The notes: a model not told the origin generated them from the letters alone. A DNA stretch of 64,000 nt from Protea cynaroides (GCA_028583415.1 CM053274.1:87373902-87437901), one strand, 5' to 3'. Numbered from the stretch's first letter, positions 33,073 through 47,018 are shown. Program-made: numbers and translations.

Positions 33073-36000
33073 TCAGAACTCCCTCTCTGGGAACAAAAGA
33101 GGGGCAACCAGAGACCAGATGTACAGAACTGCAGTGGCCCAACTTGTTACAATCCGAACCCATACGGATGGCCACCCCACATCAACTAGCTTTCCACTTT
33201 CCCCAACTGAGGTTGACCAACCTGTTAGAAGCATCGCTGAATACATGCTCGCAAGAGAAAATATGATATGGAAGAAAGCGTACGAGTATCCGACTGGCCT
33301 AGCTTCCTTCTCTTTCTCGTCCCCTTTGTCAGCCTTGTTCAATGGAAGCAAAGGTTTGTCTGCTCATTCACACAGAGCCAGAATGTGAGGACCAAAGGAG
33401 AAAAATACGAAGTAAGGGTTTTTAACAATCAGTTGAAAACACTGACCTGCATCAGGTGAGCCTGATTCTAAAAGGAGGGTCGTAGAAGATCCAGCACGAA
33501 CAGCAGAGTAGACAACCGACAGAACTGTGGTGAGAAGTCCCAAGGTAAGTGACCCTGTAGAGACAGCTTTGGAATGTTTGTGAAGCCCATTGCACTCATA
33601 GTCCCTCGGTTCACTGGAAAGTGCACTGTAGCAAAGGTATGTGCAGTACAGAGATATAATTGAAGCAGGTAAAATGCTGCCACCAACCTGTAAGCAAGAT
33701 CAATGAAACATTAAGACAGGAAAGCATAGTCGTAACCTACTATGAATTGGCCATAGCAAAACAAGCATCAGCCAGGATATATGCATGTGCTAAGTCCAAG
33801 TGTCCACATAACTGAAGAAGAGAAGGTTATGGAAGAAAAACAATATTATAGAAAATGCAAAATACTTCTAAATTAATGATATAAAATGTGAATCATGTGA
33901 TTACCAAATGAATTGTCAGGTCATCCAACTTAAAACATTTCTGGAAATTGTATTCAGGGGAAAAAGTTAATTTGTCTGGACATTGGATGGAGAAATTTAA
34001 CATCCAGGTATGGGTGAATTATTTAGAAACTCATGTTTGACTGGTACCAATAGGAATTTCGGAATACCTGAACCATTGTGGCTCTTTATGCATTTTTTAG
34101 TTAAAAGACCCCAATACAGCACCAAGGCAAAAAGAAGAGCTTCATTTGATGCCTCTTTGCAATTCCTCTTAATAATCTGTTACTGGTACCACCAATCCCC
34201 AACCCCCCCCCCCCCCCCCACCCCACAAGTAGGATCCAAAAATATCATTCACCACACCCCCAAATGAACTCTCTCTTGAATAGTGAAGTCATTATTGTCA
34301 CAATGGCATTACAAAGATCTTCAAGTATTGTTCCATACTGGCACAAAGAAACACAAATATCATAGAAAGTATACCAGAATATAGTCATTGCTTTAAAATT
34401 TTCTTATGTTCTTGCAAAGGTATCCACAGGAGAGATAACATATAAGAAATTATCTTCCCTTGAGCTTTTAGAATTTTTACCCATTTTTGTCTATTGTTGT
34501 CTATCAGAAGTTATAACTCATTGTTCCTCATAATTCAAGAAGAAAAGGGCAGAGGTGAAAAGTAACACAGAGACAATTCCTTGGTCAATAAATGGAACAC
34601 CAAGACGTTACCAAATAAAAAAGAGAAAAAAAAAAGAAATTGGTACATATTTTAGTATAGCAATTAAGTCAACATGTTAAATTGCATCAAAACGTCAATA
34701 TCAAACATTAATACCAATGCATCAAAGTGAATTCATCAGGTGATCTAGGTCATCAGCATGACATACAGCATGGACAGTTTCAGTTTCCCATAGGTAGCCC
34801 ACAGGACCATGTTTTCTATAAATGTTGCATCTACATCAAGCAAAAGTACATATGCAGTGTACGCAAGTATCTAAAATGATTGAATTGATAATGAGGCTGT
34901 GATCATACAGTCATCAGAATGCAGGCTAAGAACTTAAAAAGGTTGAAACCAATCCAACAACTTTAAACCACTTACCGCAGGATGCAGTGCGACAATAGCA
35001 AAGACAAAAACAAAAATCAGAGTTAAAACTATAAAGAAAGTGTTGAGTCCACAGTCGTATCCAGATGGAGTGAACCAATGAAAGAGCAGGCCCGAGAAGG
35101 AGAATGTTGCCACATAACATACAAGTGAAACAACAAACAATGCGATGTACCTGTATATACAATGATGACAATCAAGAAAACATCATAAAAGAAAATATGA
35201 AAATTTTGAAAATTTTTGAAATAGCGAATACACACCAGAACTGCTCATCCTTTCTAACCCATTTGTCATTCCATTCATGAACAAAATCCAATAAGAGGAC
35301 AACTTGAACAAGAAGAAACAATCCAGAGCCAAATTTTGATATTGTCTCTGCATTTTACAATTTAAACTGTCAGATCAAAACTAAAGAATCACATTAAGAA
35401 AAAGAAAAAGAATATCTACACTAAAAAAGGTCAAGGAAAGGTGCCACCTATAACGTATTAATTTTCTACCCAAACACATCCTGTGGCTCTGCAGAGCTTG
35501 AAAAGGTTAAAAGGATAAATTTGAAAGAAAAAATGGCCTGCAGCTTAGTTAGCATTCAAATTTACCTCATGTGGTAAATTTCAGGCATAAAGCATTTCTT
35601 CATGTGGAAGTATAAATCATTGAGAATTGGTTTAAAAGAAAACATTATGGAAAAATCATCTAATGGACAGAAGGGTTTAGTGAGATATATGGTGGCAATA
35701 CGGCTACGATGGGCCAGGGAATTCAACATATTGCCAATCCCGAGGATATAACAGTCAGATCAGCCATAGCATCCCTTTATGTGGCTCAATTGGGAGAAAT
35801 GTAAAGGAGCGAAGCTTCCTTGACAGGTCAACCCAAACACTGTTCCTGTACATACTTAACTTAATAATCACAGTTTAGGAAAAAAAAAAGGAAAAGAAAG
35901 AGGGGGGGGCTCAGTTCCCTTTTTCCTGGGTTTTAGGCGTTTCAACTAAACTGAAAAAAAACTGTTCAGGCCAAATCCTGTTGGACCAGCCGGTCTGGTT

Positions 36001-39000
36001 TCCAAAACTATGTCAATAATTATCCACTAATCCCAAACTTTAAGAGTAAACTGCTTACCATAGAAACTCACGATCCCATTTGGAAGGAAAAACATCAAAA
36101 TTACCAACACACACCAGCTAACAATCTTCACCATCCATCCACCGTGGTGCAATTGGTCCCGGGGATCCTTCTGATTCTTGACTCCAATCATTATGATAGC
36201 AAAAATGGTGAAAAATAGGAAGTTCCCCAAGCTCACACGAAGCACCGCATCTGTTTCAAACCACTCCCTATCAGGAGTTTGGTGGAAATGATTAATCCCT
36301 GCAGAGTCACAGACAAAATCATTATAAAATTAGTTTCGTGAATTTTTAACTTGGATATAAACTGAAACTGTAAGGGTTGTAGTAACATTGTCCAAAGCTC
36401 AGGCCATTTCTAGATAATTTCTAGTTGTTTAACTAGATCTGGGCAAGGGAAATACGTTATTATAATGTCTTTGCCAATTATGCACATAGGGCATCCCAGT
36501 GCACGAGGCTCCTGCTACTGCAGCGTCTGCAGAAGGGCAGTATGTACGAAGCCTTATACCCCCTCCCCCCCCCCCCCGGCTCCTCCCCCCACACCCCAAT
36601 TATGCACATGCTAATACTATTTACCCAAGTAAAAAGTAATAAGTGGCCAGAATAACTAGAAAGAAGGAAATTCAAACAAGTTCTACCTCTTCACTACAGA
36701 TGAATCTACACCGAAGTTGCAGATTTATCATTGAACCATGTAAACATGTAGAACAATCACAAGTGCGAACAATATGTATTGAACCTTTGTTAACCACATG
36801 GATTACAACTCAACTCAACTGGACCTTATCCCAACTAAATGCGGTCGGCTACATGAATCATTTTTCTCTAATCAAATCTATTAAAAGCCATACTTGTTAT
36901 TAATCCTAAGCTATGCATGCCTTTCCTCACCACTAATCCTATAGTCATTTTAAGCCTAACCCCTGACTCTTTTAGATCATTCAATTTGAATCAAAACACC
37001 CCTCTATTATTAAGAATTCAAAGACCTATGTTGCACATGTTCATGCCACCTCAAAACACTTTCTCGCAACTTATCATGTCAGAGCTACTCCTAAATTAGC
37101 TCTAATTTGCCCATTCCTTATTTATCTATTTCTAGTCATCCATCCATCTCAACATTCTCATTTCAGCTACACTAAGTTTTTTTTATTTTTTTATTTGTTG
37201 TTGAAAGCCGATTCCTTGTTGTTCAAACTCGAAAACTGAAGAGACCCAAAAGCCTATCTCGAAACCTGCGAGTGGAGCTGTCCCCCTCCTTTCCGGTGCC
37301 CAGCCCCATACATCATTGCTAGTCATGTAACTAGCTTATAAAATAAGGAATACAATGTGTAACAAAATAGAGAGCTGTTTCAGGACTGTGAACAGTAACT
37401 CGTGAATAGTGTATTAGGGAAAAGAGAGAAAATGATATGTAGTCCTCTCCCCCTAGCAATTACCATTTATAGATATTCAAATAAGGGAAACAGGATAGGT
37501 CTAGGACTCCACATGAGAAGGAGTCCTAGTTACAACTAGAACAGGAATTCCATATGTCAACATGACAGGGAATCCTCTACTAATGTTAGCATCCTAATTA
37601 AATGTAATAAATAGAGATAGGATAGAGACAGTAGGATAGGATAGGAGAGGGACTCCATATCTCAACAAGAGAGGGAATCCCAATTACATAAAAAGATAAG
37701 AAGAATAGAAGGATAGGACTTAAAGTTATAATTAGATTGGGAATAAGGCACATAGCCAACTTATTCCACAAGTTATCAATGCTGGTTTGACTAAGTCAAC
37801 AAGCCAGTTCTCCTCTTGTCGATGGTACTAGAACCGACAGTGATGAAGTTAACACCTCCTTCAAGCTGGAGCATATAAGTCACCCGTGTCTAAGTTGGAA
37901 CACATATGAACCGCAACACCAATCTTCAGTTTATAGCCGGAGACGCCAAAAAACATAGAGAGAACTTCTAGTACTAATACCAAATCATGAACATTAATCA
38001 ACATAGGTTCTTCCTAACTAAAGCAAGTAGTAGTAGTAGTAATAATAGTAGCAGCAGCAGTAATAGTAGTAGTAGTAGTAATAATAGTAGAGGTTGCATG
38101 ACGTGCAACTGGTAGTAGAGGAAATCACAAACTGATAGTAGAAGTTGCATCACATACAACTGGTAGTATAGATTGCATATGCAACTGATAGTATAGGTTG
38201 CATCACGTGCAACTGGTAGTAGAGGTTGCATCATGTGCAACAGTAGTTGATGACAAAGAGGGTTCAAAGCAAGTCAAATTAACAAACCCTCTTTGTTGCA
38301 AGATCTTTATGCAGTCCAATCTTAAATCAGAATTAGAAAGTAACAAGTGATTCAACTTATCTGGAAATCTGACCCTTAGAATCTCTCCAAACTTGGGGAC
38401 AATGAACTTTAGGATATACGTGAACAGATACTGAAAGTTGAAGACGATCCGATCATAGATGTAGAATATATGAATTTTTGAAAACAGCCTATGTTCTGAC
38501 GACGCCCCTGGTTACCAATAGATTTAATCGATCTGATTATAGTCTCCAGTTTCGTAGTGTATTGATGATCAGACTGATAGTGAATAACGTAGCAATTATG
38601 TAATAAAAAGGGAGAGATTGATGGTATTGAAAATAGAGCAAAGAAAGACAAGGGAGGGGGGTTTGCGGTTGCGTCTCACAACCAAGGAGACTCAACCAGA
38701 AAATAATTTTTTGGTTCTCTAAAAGTCCATCCCACTCTCTTCTTCTTTTATCTTATTTATAGACTTAAGAAAGATTACAAAATGAGGAAGGATTTAGTCA
38801 TCTAAAGAATATCCTAAGATAAATTAAAAAGGGAAACTTGCCTTTATAGATTTAGGAAAGTTTCCAAAAAGACAACTAACAAAATATCAATCCATAACTT
38901 AACTACTTGCTGACTAACTTTAGGAAACAAAATCTAAGAATAATTTAGGAGAGAAATAACAAAAAAAGGAAAAAAATCTGTTGTTAGTACTGTTCACGTG

Positions 39001-42000
39001 AACAGTACCACATGAACAGTAAGTTAACCATGTGGGCTGGTCAACCAATTGGGCCCGGCCCAATTGGAAGGTTCTTCTTTCGGCCCCTTCTGGAGTAGAC
39101 TTGGGCTGCATCAGTAGTAGAGGTTGCATCATGTGCAGCTGTAATAGGCTCCAACACGAGCATAGTAAATGGTAGTAGACTCCGTCATGAGCAAATAGGA
39201 AAGCACTCCATTACAAGCAAATAGGTATTACGCGGTAGTAGATTCAAGCTCCATCACGAGCAAGGTAGTAGTAGGCTAGACTATCTTCAATGAGAAGACA
39301 TGAACCTGACCAGATATATATACCTTTTAGTTGACAGTGAAAGTGACATATGTGGTCCAACTTTTTGGTGGCCGTAAGGAGGGGGAATCTGGAGCTCTGA
39401 TACCATGTTAAGCTTCCATTTCAAAAGTACAAACTAATAAGTGAAGGGATTCTTAAGTATATAAGACACCCAAGGTTCCAAACTTAACCAATGTGGGGTT
39501 GCCCCTCTTTTGGGTGGCAGTACAAGTGGCATGTGGTCCCTCTTTTGGGTGATCATAAGGTGGGAACCTAAAGCTTTGATACCATGTAACACAATAGAAA
39601 ATTGTTCCAGAAATGTGAACAACACCGTGAACAATAACTCGTGAACAGTGTTTTAGAGAAAAGAGAAAAAACTGTATATAGTCCTCTACTCCTAGCAGTC
39701 ACTATTTATAGATATTCGAATAAGGGAAATAGGATAGATTTAAGACGCTACAAGGTAAGAAGTCCTAGTTACATAAATTTCATGTGTCAACATGACAAGG
39801 AATCCTAGACTAATAATGAATCCTAACACAATAATCCTAGTCTCCTAATTACATATAATGAAATAAAGATAGCTCCAAATGCATTATATCGACAATGGGA
39901 ATGGACCAAGATGAAATGATCAATTCCCATATAGGTATATTGTTAACACCCCCCTCAAACTGGAGTATATAAGTTTCCCATGTCCAGCTTAGAACAAATA
40001 TGAACCATCAACACCGATCTTCAATATATAGCCAGAGATGCCAGGAAGCATAGAGAGTTCGCATCACATGCAACTGCAGTATGCTCTCTTCAATGAGTAG
40101 ATATATCTACGTAAACAAATTACAGTGGCAGACTTTAAACATTGAGGTACGGACCTGACCCATCTTTGGGAGGATAAACAATAACAGTTATGAGCAAACA
40201 ATATATCCAAAATTCAATGCGACCCAACAGTTGGATACAGAGATAAGAGAAATTCTAGTGTGACTAGGAATAAGGTAAGAATGCAAGGTATTTTTTTTGA
40301 CATTAATTGAAAATTCACAGATCTAGTCAGGAGATGTGGACGAAAAATGCCAACCAAGCAACTAATGACAACTAGGATAGGTAAGCAAAAACTGATTACC
40401 ATCCGATGTTTCCGATGGTGGGATTAGGAATAATAGAATCCTAGTTGAGGTAGAATTCCTTGATTCAGAAGCAGTATGGCAGTAACAGATTCAGTGACAG
40501 CAGCTAATAAATAGGATCCTTGTGTTACTAGGAAACCAGGATGCAGATCAGATTAGATCTGAATAGGTTGAACAGCAACAGAGCAGATCAACAGCATATG
40601 AGGATAATATACTAAAGATATAACAGAAGCAGATCAGAACTTAGTATCCATGGCTGAAATTGTACACAACAGCAGTGGAGTAGATCAGCAGAAGAGCTAA
40701 CCAATGGAGCAGATCAGGAGCAGCAGCAGTGGAGCAGATCGGATCAGATCAATATCGGGAACAAAGGATGAGCCAGCAGCAGTAGCAGTGAAGCAGATCA
40801 TATCAGATCCAAACAGATCTGATCAGATCAGTATCAGAAACAGCTGAGTATAAATAGTAGAATAAAAATAGTAGACAGTGGATCAGATCTATCTTAACAG
40901 ATCAGTAGATCACTCCAGCAGGTTGAGTAGTAACTTTGATAAGAACACCTAAACAGATCGAGAACAGTAACAGCAGATCAGATCTGATCATTAGAACAGA
41001 TCAACAGTAGCAATGTACCAGATAGTAGATCAGTAGCACATCATGATAACATAATAACTTCTGGTCATATCAGAAGCATGTCGACAGTAGCAGATCAATA
41101 GCAGTACATTAGAAGCAGATCAGAATAGCAACAGTAGCAGTAGATCAGATCTGATCATTCAATAAGAGACATAAGTAGTAGTAAAACTCAGCAATAGATT
41201 TGCAGTAGTAGCAGGAACAATACAAAAAGGAAGATACAGTAGAGAAGTAATGGTGACTACACATCTAAACGATGAAATTAGATGACTTCCAAAATAGCAG
41301 ATCAGATCAGATCAACCAATCTAATACTATGCAAGAAAATAGAAAACTGTTTCAGGACTGGGAACAGTATCGTGAACAGTAACTCATGAATAGTGTTTTA
41401 GGGAAAAGAGAGAGAAAATTGTATATAGTCCTCTCCCCCTGGCAGCCACTATTTATAGATATTCAAATAAGAAAAATAGGATAGGTCTAGGACTCTACTA
41501 GGTAAGGAGACCCAGTTACATAATAGATAGGAAACCATGTATCAACAATTCAACATGACAAGGAATCTTAGATAAGCAATAAATTCTAGTTACATAATAA
41601 TTCCTAGTCTCCTAGTTACATATAATGAATTAAAGATAAAAAGGAGTAAGTCACCAATTTGACTTAATCCAAAAGACTAAGAAGGCAGCCAACTTACAAC
41701 TGGATGGCACTAATCCCGAGATGGGATTAACACCAATAGCTTAGATAGACAATGGGAATGGACCATGGTGAATGGATTCATTCTCTTACAGATACATTAT
41801 CAACATGTACTCCCTCTTCTCCAGTCTCTCCATCTTTTCCATCTCTCTCTTTCTTTCTTTACTTTGTTACATAGCATCAGAGTCAGGTTGATCTGATTTG
41901 CCATTTTGAGAGTCGTCTAAATTCATCGTTCTAGTGTGCAGCCACCATAGCTGCCCCTACTGTTTATGATCTACATCTGGAAATGGTTTCCTCACACTTG

Positions 42001-45000
42001 TTAACCCACTCGCTGTCGATGCTACTGCAAGTTCTACATATTATTCTGCTACTGCTGCAAGTACCTGATCTGCTGCTGATCTGATCCGCCCATCGATCTG
42101 ATCTGCTACTGGTATTATATTCTCCGCTGCTGTTTAGTATATGCTGACCTATTAATACAGATCTGGTTCTCTGATCTAATATCTCTTATATGTTATTGAT
42201 CTACCATCAATCTGATCTACTGCAAGTACCTAATCTAATCTATTATTTCTCTATTGATCTGATCTGATCTGATCTGATCTATACAGCTTTCCTCCATTAA
42301 TGGCTACTTCAATTCCTTTGTGTTTTAGTATCTAGTGCTTGCTGAATCTGCAGATGGAATCTGTCATCTACAAGGTTCATATTGTTGAATCTGTTAGGCT
42401 ATAATCTGTTATCATTGATGGCTTCATTAACCAGTCAATCTGGTTTCTGTTACTGCAATCGAATCTGATTTCTGGTTTCTAGGCTACTGCAATCAAAATC
42501 TGGTTTCTAGTTTCCTAGTATCACATGGATCCTATTAATTAGCTGCTGTAACTAAATCTGTTATTGTCATAGTGCTTATGAATCAAAGAATTCTACCTCA
42601 ACTAAGATTTCTTAATATTCCTAATCCCACCATCGGATGGTAATCAGTTTTGTTCATCTATCCTAGTTGTCATTAATTGCTTGGCCACCATTTTTTGTCC
42701 ACATCTACTGACTAGATCTTTGACTTTTCAATTACTGTCAAAAATCCCCTTGCATCCTTACCCTATTCCTAGTCACGCTAGGACTTCACCATATCTCTTA
42801 ATCCGACTGTTGAATGGTTTTGAAAGATATGTTGTTCCTATTGATATTCTACTCTATACATTTTGTGTCACATCTGACCGTTAAATCTACCACTATTGTG
42901 AATTATATATTCTGGTTTGGTGGAGCATATGATCTTGGTTATTAAACTACTTGGGATACCATCCCTCATTATTTGAAGTCTCCCACCGTAATTTGTCCAC
43001 GTGGATTGTTCCACGTGAGGGGGAGAAGGTGTATATATATCTGCTCAAATTCGTGACTGCTCATTGAAAAGAGCCTACTCCAGTTGCATGTGATGCAACC
43101 TCTACTACCTCTTCGCTCATGTTAAAGCCTATTACCTCTTCACTCATGTTCTTTAGCTCATTCCGGAGTCTACTACCATTTATTACCCACCTATTTACTC
43201 CTGATGGAATCTACTATGTGTGCCTATGATGTTACTGCCATCTACTAATTGTCTACAGCTCTCTACCACATGTCTTGTTCGTTGCTGCTACTTCTATAAC
43301 CTACCTGATTGTTGATTCCGACAGAACTGCTCCAAGCTGTACATGGATAACTTATATGCTCCAACTTGAAGGGATGTTAACAATCTATCTATAAGGGGAT
43401 CAACCCATTCACCAGGGTCCATTCCCATTGTAGACGACACCTAGGAGGTGCTAATCCAATCTAGGGATTAGTGCCATCCAGCTGTCAAGCTAGCTGCCTA
43501 ATAGTCATTAGGATTATGTTGACTTAGTCAACTATAGTATTTTACTTTATCTCTATGTCATTATGTAAATAGGAGACTAAAATTATTTAACTAAGATTTA
43601 TTGTCTACCTAGGATTCCTTGTCATGTTGACATATGAAACTCCTATCTTATTATGTAACTAGGACTCCTTGTCATGTTAACATGTGGAGTCCTAGGCTTA
43701 TCTTTTTTGCTCTTTGTTTCCCTATAAACAGAGGCTGCTAGGAGAGGAGGAACACATTGATTCCCTCTCCCTCTTCTCCATTCTCTCCATCTCTCTCTTT
43801 CTTTCTTTACTTTGTTACACATTGATTACACAACACTCCAAATTCACCCCTCCAATTCATCCACCCTATCCTAATTCTTTGTATAACATTCAACCTTTAT
43901 TTCTCATTCTTTATATATGATTGAACCTACGCACCTAGAATTTGAACTATGCGGAGTCTCCCAATCATCAAACACCGTTGCGCTAAAGCACGCTGTAGTT
44001 TTTTAGCTAGGTTCTGGCACACGCTTGATTTCCCTAGGAGCAAAATGTAGCTTTAGCTTTCACCATGCACTATCAATCCTATTGTTACTAAAGTCACACA
44101 CCATATACTCTATATTTATTCTATTATCCTAAAACCTTTTGATTCTAAGGTTGATATTTATAATTCCAACATTGCGTTTATCCCTGTTTATATTCATCCA
44201 CCAAGACAATATCATCAACTAAACATGTAGATTAAGCACATTTATCCCCAAAATAAATTATGCAAACCATATTGGTGACTGTATTTGTGAATGATGATGG
44301 TCTATGGATAGGAAGAGAAAAGATAATATATGTGATGCAGAAAATTACAACCTGCTGTCAAGAAAGAAGATAGAAGCTTAATAGGAAATTGAAACTCTGA
44401 CAAGCACCCAAGCCAATGTCTCCTAATCAAGGAAGAATCCAAAGTTTCCCTTGGGCTAAGAGAATAAAAAGAACTTGATATACCTCTTCTTTACTGTGCA
44501 AGATAAGATTAAGAAAATTTGGAAAACTCACATCTAGGAAAACGATCATAAGTATCTGTGAAAAATAACTTAAAACTAACTCTACTAATGACCCAAGTGC
44601 ACCAAAACCCACTGTAAACACTATCATTGGACTTTCCAATACAGTTATGGCCCAAAATGATAAATTCTGCAATAAATTTAAGGACAAAACTCATTAAATT
44701 TTTTACATTCCCAGAACTGCTTTCCAAATCACCTTACAGGAAAGGGAAATATTAACAGTTAATACTTACTATCTGTAGAATATTCTTGTATTTCTTCCCA
44801 ATTGAAATTGAAAAGCTAGGACCACTCTTCCCCAACCCCCAACTGCAGGGATTTCCTTTGGCACTTGATTTTCAGCAGCAAGAAATTTAATTCTTAGTTT
44901 CATTGAAAAGCTCCAAATCAGTATACCTCACAGTGCACTTCTAATCTCAACCAAAAACACACTCTACCTTTTCCAATTGATGACTATTTCCTTTGAATGT

Positions 45001-45779
45001 CATTACAGAATCACCTAGGGAGGAAAAAGAGCAGAAAATCTCAAGAGGATCAGACCATAGAAAACTTGTGACCTCTTGAGACCATGTGTTCCAGTCCCTG
45101 ACAATTTACAACTAACTAATGTCTCATTTGATAAATATTCATTTTAGAAATTACTAAGGAGGCCAAGGATGCTCTCAGTAATACATGACAACAGCCAAAT
45201 TCATCATTCGATTTAGCAGTCTCCAAGCGCTTGAATCAATTTTTTGACTGAGGTTCACATAATCAACGCCTCAACGAGACAAAGATGGCACTGGAACAAT
45301 CTTCTTACATTAAAATAGCATAATTAACATTCTGTATATATTTAAAACGATAAGTTCCGCTAGAAGGAAAAACTAAAAAGCTTCTTGACCTTGGAAAGAT
45401 TGTTCATAACTTAAAAAATTTAAAGGGTTTTGTTTCAGCTAATAAAGCCCAAATTTTTTTCCTGGTTTTTCTCAAACACAGTACGCTAGTCTCTGGGGTA
45501 AATTGTGCCAGATTTTTTATGGGTAATTTCAAGGTCTAAGAAGGAATTACAATTCAGGATCACGTGAACTGACAAAGGAAAATTCAGAAACTCACAAGGA
45601 ATCTTCTCCATAAGCGGGGCAGCAACCTCCCTGAGAATCCATGAGACAATTAAAGAAAAAGCGAAGAGACCACAATATGCAATCCGAGCGGAGCGTCGGC
45701 TAATCCCAGACACGACTGATCGGCATGCCTCGCAAGCGCACGCTGCACAGCAGGAGGTAAGGCAAGAAGCAGCCCACAT
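33073..45779 (-). CDS. serine incorporator (SERINC/TMS family) membrane protein (6 exons)
   Basis: Exons (minus): 45596-45779, 36059-36298, 35236-35347, 34976-35150, 33447-33687 and 33073-33359. All phases close, giving 412 residues, the usual length for plant TMS proteins. The N-terminus is Cys-rich (CLTSCCAACACEACRS), followed by SARIAYC, PDREWFETDAVLRVSLGNF, a loop with DPRDQLHHGGWMVK, and about ten hydrophobic helices. The end reads DVGWPSVWVRIVTSWATA and LFPEREF. SERINC proteins are multipass endomembrane proteins linked to serine-lipid synthesis and, in animals, lipid scrambling; plant roles are little known. Intron 1 is 9.3 kb and holds nested LTR elements. No catalytic motif is known for the family. 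Confidence 0.94.
38028..38092. repeat. (TAG)n/(CAG)n compound microsatellite inside element L1
   Basis: AGT and AGC triplets alternate over about 65 bp. The same triplets recur in the interiors of the related copies at 40.7-41.2 kb, so the array is part of the element family. Confidence 0.8.
38248..39113 (-). mobile_element. solo LTR (866 bp) inside element L1
   Basis: It begins, on the minus strand, TGATGCAGCCC (39113) and ends CTTTGTCATCA (38248). The 5-bp duplication GTAGT flanks it at 38243-38247 and 39114-39118, an exact match. It is related to the LTRs of the 58-60 kb element, sharing both termini, the GTTCACGTGAACAGTACCA palindrome and the CAAAGAGGG...CCCTCTTTG 3' hairpin. Confidence 0.88.
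39585..41805 (-). mobile_element. non-autonomous LTR element L2, sharing an LTR with L1
   Basis: The upstream LTR is 41330-41805 (476 bp, starting TGTTGATAATG) and the downstream LTR is the 39585-39948 copy also used by L1. TTTGAGGGGGG precedes the downstream LTR as a polypurine tract. The interior (39949-41329) is non-coding and full of GATCAGATC motifs. The LTR-interior-LTR-interior-LTR order suggests unequal recombination between copies. Confidence 0.75.
41806..43819 (+). mobile_element. non-autonomous LTR element R, inverted relative to L1 and L2
   Basis: A truncated 5' LTR of about 60 bp (41809-41868, ending TTTGTTACA) is followed by a primer-binding-like TAGCATCAGAGTC, a non-coding interior (41870-43374) and a complete 3' LTR at 43375-43819 (445 bp, TGTTAAC...TGTTACA). 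The interior is the inverted homologue of L2. For example, GATCTAGTCAGGAGATGTGG at 40320 mirrors CCACATCTACTGACTAGATC at 42699. Confidence 0.78.
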
Positions 45780-46347
45780 CTTCCTCTATCAACTTCCCAG
45801 GCTATCACTGCTTAAAACCCCAAACCACAATATAAGAAAAAACCTCATTAACAGAGACAGATCTCGAAACAATTAAACAATCAAACCCAAATTCGATTCT
45901 CCATCACTACAAAGAACAAAGAGAGAGGAAGGAGAGGTAATGGGGAATTGATGCTTGATACCTTGCGATCAGAGAACGAATAACAGAAGAACGAGAAGGT
46001 CAAGATGTGTGTTCCAGAGAAGAATCGCGTGTTAAGTCTTTCAGGAGAAAGAGATAGGAGCTTTCTGCTTAATACATACTGTGATAATGGTTCCTTGAAT
46101 AGCCAGGACCGTTGGATTAGATTCTTTTCGTTACATACTAACGGAGGGTTTTGATACAATGAGTAGACCCCACAGGCCACATGTACGTAAATGGAGAGAA
46201 AACCTCTCCAGTTCCCCCGTGGCTCTAGCCATGATACAGTGGTTGGAGTTCATCCAATATGTATACCGATGTATTAATATGAACATTAAGTGATTTCTAA
46301 TTGTTGGATCATGGTAGGAGTCCCTCCAATGATAGGAGAGGATTCGA

Positions 46348-46511
46348 CCCCAAAGCTGACTCGGCATGTCTCAAGTTGAGCAGTCTGCTGGAATCAATCC
46401 ATGCACATCAATACATTGATATACAGGCGGAATGAATTCCAGCTGTTAGATCATGGTTAGAGGAAGAGCTTAACTTGAGACAAGTTATGTCCCCCAAAGC
46501 TTTTTGGGGCT
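46348..46511. repeat. imperfect foldback
   Basis: CCCCAAAGCTGAC...TGTCTCAAGTTGAGC (46348-46382) is mirrored by GCTTAACTTGAGACA...AAGCTTTTTGGGG (46467-46511), with a spacer of about 85 bp. It is non-coding. Confidence 0.6.
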
Positions 46512-47018
46512 TCAGATTCGGATCAAGTTCAAATCTAACAACTCTCATAGTATGAGTTATGACACACTACCAGACTATTTCTTAGATATCAAACGGTTAG
46601 ATTTGTCACATCATATAAATCTTTGCTAACAATCATGTAACAAAACTTTTCTCTCCAGGCTATACATGTTGGAAAAAAGATCTTTTCAGTCGTGATTCAA
46701 CAGCTATAATTCACCCAACGCACATACGAATACATGTGCATGGAATGACTCAAGCCGATCACAGCTGGAGGGACTCCAGCAATAGGAGATGATCAAAACC
46801 CTTATATGATGCCGGGTAAAATTAGGAAAAGGATTTACACGCTGGTCGGACAAGTTGGACGTATTGAGATTTTATACGTTAACATATTTTTAGTCTTAGG
46901 ATATGAATCATTTAACTAGAGAATCGTTGGACGAAGAGAGATAAAGCATTAATAGGGAAAGAGAGTGTGTAATTTCTTTTCCTGAAATTATATAGAAGAA
47001 TTATTCGAAACATGAATT

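Larger units (their letters stand above)
37358..39948 (-). mobile_element. non-autonomous LTR element L1 in SERINC intron 1
   Basis: On the minus strand, LTRs lie at 39585-39948 (364 bp) and 37358-37854 (497 bp), starting TGTTAAC and ending TGTTACA. A primer-binding site TGGTATCAAAGC (initiator-Met type) directly follows the upstream LTR, and CTTGAAGGAGG precedes the downstream one. The interior has no coding capacity, shows TAG/CAG microsatellites and GTTGCAT...ATGCAAC motifs, and is interrupted by a solo LTR. A second primer-binding-like TGGTATCAGAGC at about 39397-39409 suggests an older nested copy. Confidence 0.75.

Noticed and set aside
44427..44687. Hydrophobic 86-residue ORF in SERINC intron 1
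   Set aside because: No family match and no phase-compatible splice sites; exons 1 and 2 join directly as PW-INHFH.
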